This document shows positions 57,697 through 64,000 of a DNA stretch of 64,000 nucleotides, piece by piece. This stretch comes from Clostridia bacterium (lineage in GTDB: Bacteria; Bacillota; Clostridia; Oscillospirales; Acutalibacteraceae), in NCBI GenBank assembly GCA_017428625.1, contig JAFRQM010000011.1, positions 1 through 64,000 on the forward strand, written 5' to 3'. The notes beneath the pieces were generated by a model. It was not told the origin of the DNA. It ran no database searches and saw only the letters and a program-made list of their open reading frames with translations. Both the position numbers and the translations under genes were made by a program. Position 1 is the stretch's first letter, and each line of letters begins with the position of its first letter.

Positions 57697-59202
57697 ATGG
57701 CTATTTATTTTGAAGAACCTTCAAGAACTTTCAGCGAGTATCTTCTTATTCCCGGTTACACATCGGAAGAGAATATCCCCGCTAATGTTTCTCTGAGAAC
57801 ACCTCTTGTAAAATACCGCAAAGGCAAGGAAGAACCGGCAATCAGTCTTAACATTCCGATGGTTTCTTCCATAATGCAGTCCGTTTCAAACGACACTATG
57901 GCTATAGCTCTCGCCCGTGAAGGCGGAATGTCATTCATTTACGGTTCTCAGTCTATAGAAGACGAGGCTGATATGGTAGCGAGGGTAAAGGCATACAAAT
58001 CAGGTTTTGTAGTCAGCGACAGCAACCTTAACGCGGAGTCAACGCTTGCCGATGTTCTTAACCTTTTTGAGGAAAAAGGTCATAACACTATGGCCGTTAC
58101 CGAAGACGGCACAGCGAACGGCAAACTGATAGGCATTGTTACAAGCCGCGATTACCGGGTGAGCCGTATGCCTCTTGACCTCAAGGTAACAGAGTTTATG
58201 ACTCCGCTGGAGAAACTTATCTGCGCTTCTGAAAATACCACTCTTAAAGAGGCTAACGATATTATCTGGGAGCATAAACTCAACTCTCTGCCCATTGTTG
58301 ACAAAAACGGCAATCTTATGTATCTCGTTTTCCGCAAGGATTATTCGCAGCATAAAGAAAACCCGCAGGAGCTTCTTGACGCGAATAAAAGCTATATGGT
58401 CGGCGCCGGCATAAACTCAATCGACTATGAGAAAAGAGTTCCCGCTCTTGTTGAAGCGGGCGCGGATGTTCTTTGCATAGACTCATCCGAAGGTTATTCC
58501 TGCTGGCAGAAAAAGACTATTGATTTTATCAGAAGCAAATACGGTGACTCGGTAAAGGTCGGCGCGGGCAATGTTGTTGACCGTGACGGTTTTATGTTCC
58601 TTGCCGAAGCGGGCGCGGATTTTGTTAAGGTTGGTATCGGCGGCGGCTCAATCTGCATAACACGCGAAACAAAAGGTATAGGCAGAGGTCAGGCTACCGC
58701 TGTTATTGAGGTTGCGGCGGCAAGAGACGAGTATTTTGAAAAAACTGGAATATATGTTCCCATTTGCTCAGACGGCGGAATAGTTCACGACTACCATATG
58801 ACTCTCGCTCTCGCTATGGGTGCTGATTTTCTGATGCTCGGCAGATACTTTGCAAGGTTTGACGAAAGCCCCACACCCAAAATAAACATTAACGGCACTT
58901 ATGTTAAAGAATATTGGGGTGAAGGCTCGAACAGAGCGCGCAACTGGCAGAGATATGATCTCGGCGGTAAATCCAAGCTTTCGTTTGAAGAGGGTGTTGA
59001 TTCCTATGTTACATACGCGGGCCCCCTTCATGACAATGTTCTTAAAAGCCTTTATAAAGTAAAATCAACTATGTGCAACTGCGGTGTTCTCAATATACCG
59101 GAGCTGCAAAAAAATGCCAAGCTCACCCTTGTTTCCTCAACAAGTATTATCGAGGGCGGCTATCACGATGTTACACTCAAAACAACCGCAAATCAGGGTT
59201 AA
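57697..59202 (+). CDS. guaB: IMP dehydrogenase, variant [10 protein letters not shown] type
   Basis: A 501-residue enzyme that oxidises IMP to [16 protein letters not shown] is the start of the barrel; a CBS pair (about 95-220) is inserted; the loop with the catalytic Cys320 is [20 protein letters not shown]. The flap carries the Arg419-Tyr420 dyad ([18 protein letters not shown]), and KSTMCNCGV lies near the end. These motifs and the numbering closely resemble, from memory, the IMPDH of the protist Tritrichomonas foetus (Cys319, Arg418/Tyr419) rather than the common bacterial GPGSICTTR type. It ends the purine operon. Confidence 0.94.
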   Translation: MAIYFEEPSRTFSEYLLIPGYTSEENIPANVSLRTPLVKYRKGKEEPAISLNIPMVSSIMQSVSNDTMAIALAREGGMSFIYGSQSIEDEADMVARVKAYKSGFVVSDSNLNAESTLADVLNLFEEKGHNTMAVTEDGTANGKLIGIVTSRDYRVSRMPLDLKVTEFMTPLEKLICASENTTLKEANDIIWEHKLNSLPIVDKNGNLMYLVFRKDYSQHKENPQELLDANKSYMVGAGINSIDYEKRVPALVEAGADVLCIDSSEGYSCWQKKTIDFIRSKYGDSVKVGAGNVVDRDGFMFLAEAGADFVKVGIGGGSICITRETKGIGRGQATAVIEVAAARDEYFEKTGIYVPICSDGGIVHDYHMTLALAMGADFLMLGRYFARFDESPTPKININGTYVKEYWGEGSNRARNWQRYDLGGKSKLSFEEGVDSYVTYAGPLHDNVLKSLYKVKSTMCNCGVLNIPELQKNAKLTLVSSTSIIEGGYHDVTLKTTANQG

Positions 59203-59225
59203 ACAATATAATCGGAGGTAATCAA

Positions 59226-60350
59226 ATGTTATCAAGAACACCGCCTATGGGCTTTAACACATGGAACACATTCGGTGAAAACATCAGCGATAAAGTCATT
59301 CGCGAAACAGCGGATGTAATGGTTGAAACCGGACTTCTTGACGCAGGCTACAATTACCTTGTTATTGACGATTGCTGGTCTTTGCGTGAACGCGACCCCG
59401 AAACAAACAAAATCGTTCCCGACCCCGTTAAATTCCCTGATGGAATGAAAGCGGTAAGCGATTATGTACACTCTAAAGGCCTTAAATTCGGTATGTATTC
59501 CTGCGCGGGAACAAGAACCTGCGCTGATTACCCCGGCAGTTTTGACCACGAGTTTCTTGATGCGAAAACATTTGCCGAATACGGAGCCGATTTTCTTAAA
59601 TACGATTTCTGCTACAAACCGCAAAGCGCCAACGGCCCTCTTCTTTACAGAAAAATGGGCATGGCTCTTAAAGCCTGCGGCCGTGAGATTCTTTTCTCGG
59701 CCTGTAACTGGGGCTGTGATGAAGTAAGCACATGGATCCGCTCAACCGGAGCCCATATGTTCCGCTCAACCGGTGACATTAACGACAATTTCCGTTCGTT
59801 CAAGGATATTGCGATGAGTCAGATTGACAATCTCGCTTATTCAGGCGTCGGTTGCTTTAATGACATTGATATGCTTATCTGCGGTATGTACGGTGACGGC
59901 AATGTGGCCAACGGCGGCTGCACCGATGAAGAATATAAAACGCATTTTGCCCTTTGGTGTATGTTCTCATCACCGCTTATGCTCGGTTCGGATTTAAGAA
60001 AACTCAAAGATCAGCCGTTCATTCTTAACCTTATTAAGAATAAAAACTTAATCCGTATCAATCAGGACGAGGAGTCAAGGCCCGCTTTTGCCGTAAACGG
60101 AGTTAAAGAAAGAATTACTTTTGCCAAACATCTTTCAAACAATGAGATCGCGATTATGTTTGCCAATCTTTCAGACAGTGACGGCTGCTGCGAACTGTTT
60201 TTTGATGAACTCGGTGTTCCCGCATCAAGCGGCTACGGTCTTGAAATGAAAGATTGTTTCACAAATCAAACAATGGTTAAAAAAGAATATTTCCGTCATT
60301 TCCTTAAAGCACACAGTTGCGAAGTATATATCTGCAAATTGGTAAAATAA
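59226..60350 (+). CDS. GH27 alpha-galactosidase (or alpha-N-acetylgalactosaminidase)
   Basis: A 374-residue enzyme without a signal peptide. TPPMGFNTWNTFGENISD opens the barrel. Asp127 in FLKYDFCY is the expected nucleophile and Asp184 in STGDIND the acid/base. CSFNDIDML-type and SSPLMLGSDLRKL motifs follow, and a small beta-domain closes the chain. It cleaves alpha-galactosides such as raffinose or host glycans after import. ATG 59226 follows CGGAGG by about 9 bases; an extension upstream would overlap guaB. It stands 23 bases after guaB without a terminator between, so it may share the purine transcript. Confidence 0.9.
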   Translation: MLSRTPPMGFNTWNTFGENISDKVIRETADVMVETGLLDAGYNYLVIDDCWSLRERDPETNKIVPDPVKFPDGMKAVSDYVHSKGLKFGMYSCAGTRTCADYPGSFDHEFLDAKTFAEYGADFLKYDFCYKPQSANGPLLYRKMGMALKACGREILFSACNWGCDEVSTWIRSTGAHMFRSTGDINDNFRSFKDIAMSQIDNLAYSGVGCFNDIDMLICGMYGDGNVANGGCTDEEYKTHFALWCMFSSPLMLGSDLRKLKDQPFILNLIKNKNLIRINQDEESRPAFAVNGVKERITFAKHLSNNEIAIMFANLSDSDGCCELFFDELGVPASSGYGLEMKDCFTNQTMVKKEYFRHFLKAHSCEVYICKLVK

Positions 60351-60351
60351 A

Positions 60352-60543
60352 ATGGATTACTGTCTTACTTGCGGCAAAGAATTAAAACGCGACGATGTCG
60401 GCTTTTACAAAAAGATGGTCAATCGCGGTGCTGCTGAGTATTTATGCATTGAATGTCTCAGTGAATACTACGGCATCACAACAGAAAAAGCTCGCGATAT
60501 GATAGAAAGATTCCGTGAGCAGGGTTGCACATTATTCACATAA
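60352..60543 (+). CDS. Small zinc-ribbon protein
   Basis: A 63-residue protein with two metal-binding pairs, CLTCGKEL near the start and CIECLSEYYG in the middle. The second is followed by a helix TTEKARDMIERFREQGC. Small proteins with this pattern are frequent in Clostridia beside carbohydrate genes; function is unknown. It begins one base after the alpha-galactosidase stop, so the pair is coupled. A terminator follows. Confidence 0.65.
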   Translation: MDYCLTCGKELKRDDVGFYKKMVNRGAAEYLCIECLSEYYGITTEKARDMIERFREQGCTLFT

Positions 60544-60547
60544 AATT

Positions 60548-60578
60548 AAGGCTGAACTATTTACGGTTCAGCCTTTTA
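60548..60578. terminator. Bidirectional terminator
   Basis: AAGGCTGAAC (60548-60557) pairs perfectly with GTTCAGCCTT (60566-60575) and is followed by TTAAT; rodA converges from the other side with its stop at 60581. Confidence 0.85.
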
Positions 60579-60580
60579 AT

Positions 60581-61783
60581 CTATATTTCTTTAAACGGCG
60601 TGCTAATGTTTCTTACCCTGAAGTTTACCGGGCTGCGTTCACTGCACCGTCTGAAAACGCTCATAGCAACTCCTATACCGAAATAAACACACATATTTGA
60701 TGTTCCGCCGCTGCTGATAAACGGTAAAGTAATACCTATACAAGGCAGCAAACTCAAACACATTCCGATATTGATTATTGCCTGGGCAGCTACCATAAAG
60801 GCAACGCCGCTGCAAAGCAGATAACCTGAAATATTTGTAGATTTTCTGCCGTCTTTTGCGAGCCTGAAAACAATAAATGTCAGAATGGCAAGAACGGCAA
60901 TGCAACCGATAAAACCCAGCTCCTCACCGATAACCGTTATAATCATATCGCTTTCAGTTACAGGCACATATCCGCTCTGGGTTAGAGCGCCTTTTAAATA
61001 GCCTTGACCGGTTATCATCCCCGAGCCGATCGCTTTTAGACCTCTTGCCTGCTGATATATAACATCGTCATAGGTTTCCTGAGTAAGAGCGGATGGGTAA
61101 TAGACAGCAAGAAGTCTGTTTTTCTGAAAAGCTGAGAAAAATTTTATCCAGAGTATAGGTGCGGCAACTGTTACAGCGACAATTCCGGCGAGAAAATATC
61201 TAAGCTGAACGCCGGCAAGAAACATCATACCGAGAAAAATTACAACAAAAACAAGCGCTGAACCGAGGTCACCCGTAAGAATAACAAGGGCAATGGGTAT
61301 TATACCGTGAAGACCGAGAAGAAGTATGTTCTTAAAACTGTTTATATTATCTTTTATTGCGTCTATGTGAGTTGTGAAACTTATAATAAATCCGATTTTA
61401 AGCAATTCCGAAGGCTGAAAACTAATTTTAAAACTGCCTATTTTAAAATATAACCAGCAAATAGCGTCGCTTCTGTTTGAAGGGGACTGACCGAATTTAA
61501 AAAGAGATATCATAAACAAAAGACATACAGCCATAATAAAAGGCGTAAGTCTCATTATTACTTCATAATCAAACAGAGAAATGATATAACATATAATAAT
61601 ACCGAGTAATGAGCCGATAACGGTTGAAAGGCATTCTCCTGCTACAACGCTGCCTTCCGGAATAGTATGGTATGTAGCGCTGTAAACCATAAACGCGCCG
61701 AAAACAGATGTCAAAATACAGGCAAGATAAAGAATCCAGTCTGTTTCTTTAAAAAGGTATTTAATTTCGCCGCTTGGTTTCAA
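60581..61783 (-). CDS. SEDS-family peptidoglycan polymerase (RodA/FtsW)
   Basis: A 400-residue protein with about ten membrane helices. FMVYSATY, QPSELLKIGFIISFTTHI, LVILTGDLGSALVFVVIFLGM and LPFISSGGTSNM are SEDS signatures. It polymerises lipid II into glycan strands together with a class B PBP. TESDMIITVIGEELGFIG is closer to RodA-type proteins. The start is TTG 61783 with AGGCGGTGA ahead; no ATG is closer. It stands alone on the minus strand, between the alpha-galactosidase and tsaE. Confidence 0.9.
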   Translation of the reverse strand: MKPSGEIKYLFKETDWILYLACILTSVFGAFMVYSATYHTIPEGSVVAGECLSTVIGSLLGIIICYIISLFDYEVIMRLTPFIMAVCLLFMISLFKFGQSPSNRSDAICWLYFKIGSFKISFQPSELLKIGFIISFTTHIDAIKDNINSFKNILLLGLHGIIPIALVILTGDLGSALVFVVIFLGMMFLAGVQLRYFLAGIVAVTVAAPILWIKFFSAFQKNRLLAVYYPSALTQETYDDVIYQQARGLKAIGSGMITGQGYLKGALTQSGYVPVTESDMIITVIGEELGFIGCIAVLAILTFIVFRLAKDGRKSTNISGYLLCSGVAFMVAAQAIINIGMCLSLLPCIGITLPFISSGGTSNMCVYFGIGVAMSVFRRCSERSPVNFRVRNISTPFKEI

Positions 61784-61845
61784 TATCTCACCGCCTTTCT
61801 TATATAATATTATATATTGATTTGATTATTTATTCAAGTAAATCA

Positions 61846-61873
61846 TTGATATTTATATTTGATATGATATAAT
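61846..61873 (+). promoter_or_regulatory. Sigma-A promoter of tsaE operon
   Basis: TTGATA (61846-61851) and TATAAT (61868-61873) are spaced by 16 bases, about 28 bases before the tsaE ATG. Confidence 0.65.
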
Positions 61874-61901
61874 TATATAAAATGATTCAAACGGAGACAA
61901 T

Positions 61902-62348
61902 ATGAAAATTATTAATTCATTTTCCGGCAGCGATACAGAATCTGCAGGGGAGGAGCTCGGCAAAATAACCAAAGATAACACCGTAATCGCTTTGTTCGGA
62001 GAACTCGGCGCAGGCAAAACAGCCTTCACAAGAGGTTTTGTCAGAGGTTACGGAATTAAATGCAGGGTTTTCAGTCCGACATTTGCCATTGTAAACGAAT
62101 ATAATGATAACGGTAAAACAGTCTATCATTTTGATATGTATCGTATTTCGGGAATTGATGACCTTTATTCGACAGGGTATTTTGATTACTTAGACAGCGG
62201 TGCTGTTCTTGTTATTGAATGGAGCGAAAACATAGAGGCTGTTTTACCCGAAAACTGTGTAAGGGTTCATATCGGCAAATCAAATAAAGAAAACGAAAGA
62301 ATAATAAAAATAGGAATTGGTGAAGCCTATGAAGATATTAGCGATTGA
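61902..62348 (+). CDS. tsaE: tRNA threonylcarbamoyladenosine biosynthesis ATPase
   Basis: A 148-residue P-loop protein. FGELGAGKTAFTRGFVRGYG is the Walker A region, SPTFAIVNEY and HFDMYRISG follow, and VLVIEWSEN completes the family pattern. TsaE works with TsaB and TsaD to transfer the threonylcarbamoyl group to A37 of tRNAs that read ANN codons. The 3' end overlaps tsaB by 20 bases. tsaD is not in this window. Confidence 0.95.
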   Translation: MKIINSFSGSDTESAGEELGKITKDNTVIALFGELGAGKTAFTRGFVRGYGIKCRVFSPTFAIVNEYNDNGKTVYHFDMYRISGIDDLYSTGYFDYLDSGAVLVIEWSENIEAVLPENCVRVHIGKSNKENERIIKIGIGEAYEDISD

Positions 62349-63030
62349 TTCATCGGCAAAATCTGCAAGTGTTGCTGTTGCCGAAGACGGCAGACTGCTT
62401 TCAGATTCTTTTGTCAATATCGGTCTTACTCACAGTGAAACACTTATGCCGATGATTGACTCTGTATTAAATAATGCAAAAATCGGAATAAAAGATATTG
62501 ACAGTTTCTGTGTTACAGTCGGTCCCGGTTCTTTTACAGGTATCAGAATCGGTATATCAGCAGTAAAAGGCCTGGCTCAACCCTTCGATAAGCCCTGCAT
62601 CGGAATATCAACACTTGATGCGATGGCTTATTATAATGAAGATTTCAATGGCATTATTTGTTGCGTTATGGATGCCAGATGCTCACAGGTTTATTGCGCT
62701 GTTTATTCATGTTTTAATAAACAAATCAAAAGATTAACACAGGATATTGCAATTTCGATTGATGAGTTATACAATAAATTAAAGGAATATAATTGCAGCA
62801 TTTTGCTTGTCGGCGACGGGGCTCAGTTTTGTTGTGAACGGCTTGTAAACAATCTGCCCAATGTTGTTCTTGCCGCTGAACAGACAAGGTATCAACGGGC
62901 ATACGGAGCCGTTCTGGCGGCAGTCAGACAAAACATCTGCCCTGTTACGGCACAGGAGCTTACTCCTGTTTATTTAAGACTTTCTCAGGCTGAAAGAGAA
63001 TTAAAAAAGAAAAAGGAGAACAATGTATGA
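62329..63030 (+). CDS. tsaB: tRNA threonylcarbamoyladenosine biosynthesis protein TsaB
   Basis: A 233-residue ASKHA-fold protein. ILAIDSSAKSASVAVAEDG, the dimer region LTHSETLMPMIDSVL, VTVGPGSFTGIRIGISAVKGL and VMDARCSQVYCA are typical. It is the scaffold that activates TsaD. ATG 62329 is chosen over the upstream GTG/ATG frame because the family starts at MKILAIDSS and GGTGAAG lies ahead. It overlaps tsaE by 20 bases and rpiB by four. Confidence 0.94.
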   Translation: MKILAIDSSAKSASVAVAEDGRLLSDSFVNIGLTHSETLMPMIDSVLNNAKIGIKDIDSFCVTVGPGSFTGIRIGISAVKGLAQPFDKPCIGISTLDAMAYYNEDFNGIICCVMDARCSQVYCAVYSCFNKQIKRLTQDIAISIDELYNKLKEYNCSILLVGDGAQFCCERLVNNLPNVVLAAEQTRYQRAYGAVLAAVRQNICPVTAQELTPVYLRLSQAERELKKKKENNV

Positions 63031-63473
63031 TAGCTGTTGGATGCGATCATGGCGGATATGAACTTAAAGTCGCCGTTCTTAAGCACCTTGACGAAAAAGG
63101 AGTTCAATACAAAGACTTCGGAACATACAGTTCCGAATCCGTTGATTACCCTGTTTATGCTGAAAAGGTTGCAGAAGCAGTTACCTGCGGCGGGTATGAA
63201 CTCGGATTGCTTTTTTGCGGAACGGGTATAGGTATTTCTATTGCCGCAAACAAGGTGAAAGGCGTTCGCGCAGCATGCTGTTCCGATAGCTTCTCAGTCG
63301 AAATGACAAGACTTCACAACAACTCAAATATTCTTTGCCTCGGCGGCCGGGTTGTTTCAGTCGAAAAAGGAATTGAACTGGTTGATTTGTTTCTTTCAAC
63401 ACCGTTCAGTGGTGATGAAAGGCATCAGAGAAGAATTGACCTTGTTACCGCTCTTGAAGAAAAAAATAAATAA
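63027..63473 (+). CDS. rpiB: Ribose-5-phosphate isomerase B
   Basis: A 148-residue RpiB/LacAB-family isomerase that interconverts ribose 5-phosphate and ribulose 5-phosphate. AVGCDHGGYELKVAVLKHL, DFGTYSSESVDYP and GLLFCGTGIGISIAANK with the catalytic Cys, then LGGRVVSVEKGIELV, are clear. It overlaps tsaB by four bases. It feeds pentose for PRPP, which suits its neighbour upp. Confidence 0.95.
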   Translation: MIAVGCDHGGYELKVAVLKHLDEKGVQYKDFGTYSSESVDYPVYAEKVAEAVTCGGYELGLLFCGTGIGISIAANKVKGVRAACCSDSFSVEMTRLHNNSNILCLGGRVVSVEKGIELVDLFLSTPFSGDERHQRRIDLVTALEEKNK

Positions 63474-63488
63474 CGGAGGGTTATTAAT

Positions 63489-64000
63489 TTGAATAACAAT
63501 ATTATTATTATGGAGCATCCGCTCATAAAACACAAAATCTCTTTACTCAGAGATAAAAGAACCGGCACAAACGAGTTCCGTCAGATTGTTGAAGAAATCG
63601 CTATGCTTGAAGGTTATGAAGCGCTTTCAGACCTTCCTCTTGAAGATGTTGAGATTGACACACCGATTGAAACCTGTATTACACCTATGATTTCCGGTAG
63701 AAAAATAGCAATTGTTCCGATACTACGTGCCGGTCTTGGTATGGTTCCCGGAATCCTTTCGCTTTGCCCTACGGCAAAAGTCGGTCATATAGGTATGTAT
63801 CGCGATGAAACTACACATGAACCGGTTCCCTATTACTGTAAACTTCCGAGACCCATTGAAGAGAGAACAATTATTCTTCTTGACCCAATGCTTGCAACCG
63901 GCGGATCTGCAGTTGATGCCGTGAATCAAATTAAAAAACTCGGCGGCAAAAACATTAAATTTATGTGCATTATCGCTGCACCTGAAGGTCTCGAAAAACT
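63489..64000 (+). CDS. upp: Uracil phosphoribosyltransferase, 3' end beyond window
   Basis: The first 170 residues of a pyrimidine salvage enzyme that makes UMP from uracil and [23 protein letters not shown] is the usual N terminus, [13 protein letters not shown] lies in the middle, and the PRPP loop [12 protein letters not shown] is near the cut end. The start is TTG 63489-63491, preceded by CGGAGGG at 8-9 bases; the first ATG (residue 8) would remove conserved residues. It follows rpiB by 15 bases in the same operon. Confidence 0.95.
   Translation, partial: MNNNIIIMEHPLIKHKISLLRDKRTGTNEFRQIVEEIAMLEGYEALSDLPLEDVEIDTPIETCITPMISGRKIAIVPILRAGLGMVPGILSLCPTAKVGHIGMYRDETTHEPVPYYCKLPRPIEERTIILLDPMLATGGSAVDAVNQIKKLGGKNIKFMCIIAAPEGLEK

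Overview
The window is a low-GC, gene-dense chromosome segment from a member of the Firmicutes, most likely an anaerobic gut clostridium of the Oscillospiraceae/Ruminococcaceae kind. The evidence is inferential: DivIVA proteins, an isoleucine T-box, a Firmicutes-type 6S RNA, DUF1292, several TTG and GTG starts behind strong GGAGG sites, a split class I fumarase, and many host- or plant-glycan glycosidases (GH2, GH4, GH27, GH109). No rRNA, CRISPR array, insertion sequence or replication origin was recognised.

Layout. 1-5.5 kb (+): DivIVA, lspA, an RluD-type pseudouridine synthase, split transketolase, a second DivIVA-like coiled coil and an orphan fumarase beta subunit. 5.5-8.4 kb: a SulP-like permease, a ComEC-type MBL hydrolase and a cyclophilin. 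8.4-9.9 kb (-): rfbC and rfbA for dTDP-rhamnose. 10.1-12.2 kb: a decayed prophage with a MuF head protein carrying a toxin-like tail, an immunity-like partner, small phage genes and a gp10 tail gene whose 3' end runs into the ileS terminator. 12.2-15.7 kb (-): ileS under an Ile T-box. 15.8-27.5 kb: a lipase-like hydrolase, manA/OPA transporter/rhaA (-), an exonuclease plus rfbB (+) under a palindromic operator, then murC and a GH2 beta-galactosidase (-). 27.6-37 kb (+): tmk, GNAT, DJ-1, fthC, mltG, a U32 protein, a GT-LicD fusion and a TarI/IspD cytidylyltransferase. 37-41 kb (-): GH109, a BadF-type kinase and GH4, then a membrane protein. 41.2-41.7 kb: four tRNAs. 41.7-43 kb (-): DUF1292, 6S RNA and an orphan protein. 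43-46.8 kb (+): glycerol-1-phosphate dehydrogenase, SecB-like protein, ceramidase-like protein and pyrophosphatase. 47-59.2 kb (+): a purine operon purE, [leader ORF plus terminator], purF-like, purM, purN, purO, AICAR transformylase, purD, purL, guaB. 59.2-64 kb: GH27, a zinc-ribbon protein, rodA (-), tsaE, tsaB, rpiB and the start of upp.

How the parts work together. The purine genes cover most steps from PRPP to IMP and on to XMP. purC, purB, purK and guaA are not present here. The PurH functions are split into an archaeal-type PurO and a free-standing transformylase, and the PurF-like protein has lost the glutaminase cysteine. rfbA, rfbB and rfbC supply a rhamnose donor; with LspA, MurC, MltG, RodA and the GT-LicD/cytidylyltransferase pair they form a cell-envelope theme. 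The glycosidases, the kinase and the rhamnose/mannose isomerases point to use of host or plant sugars.

The best leads for something undescribed are four. First, the leader peptide that stops inside a terminator between purE and purF. Second, the MuF-toxin/immunity remnant. Third, the hairpin-bridged ribosome site of the cytidylyltransferase next to the GT-LicD fusion. Fourth, the perfect palindrome lying exactly between the -35 and -10 of the exonuclease/rfbB promoter.
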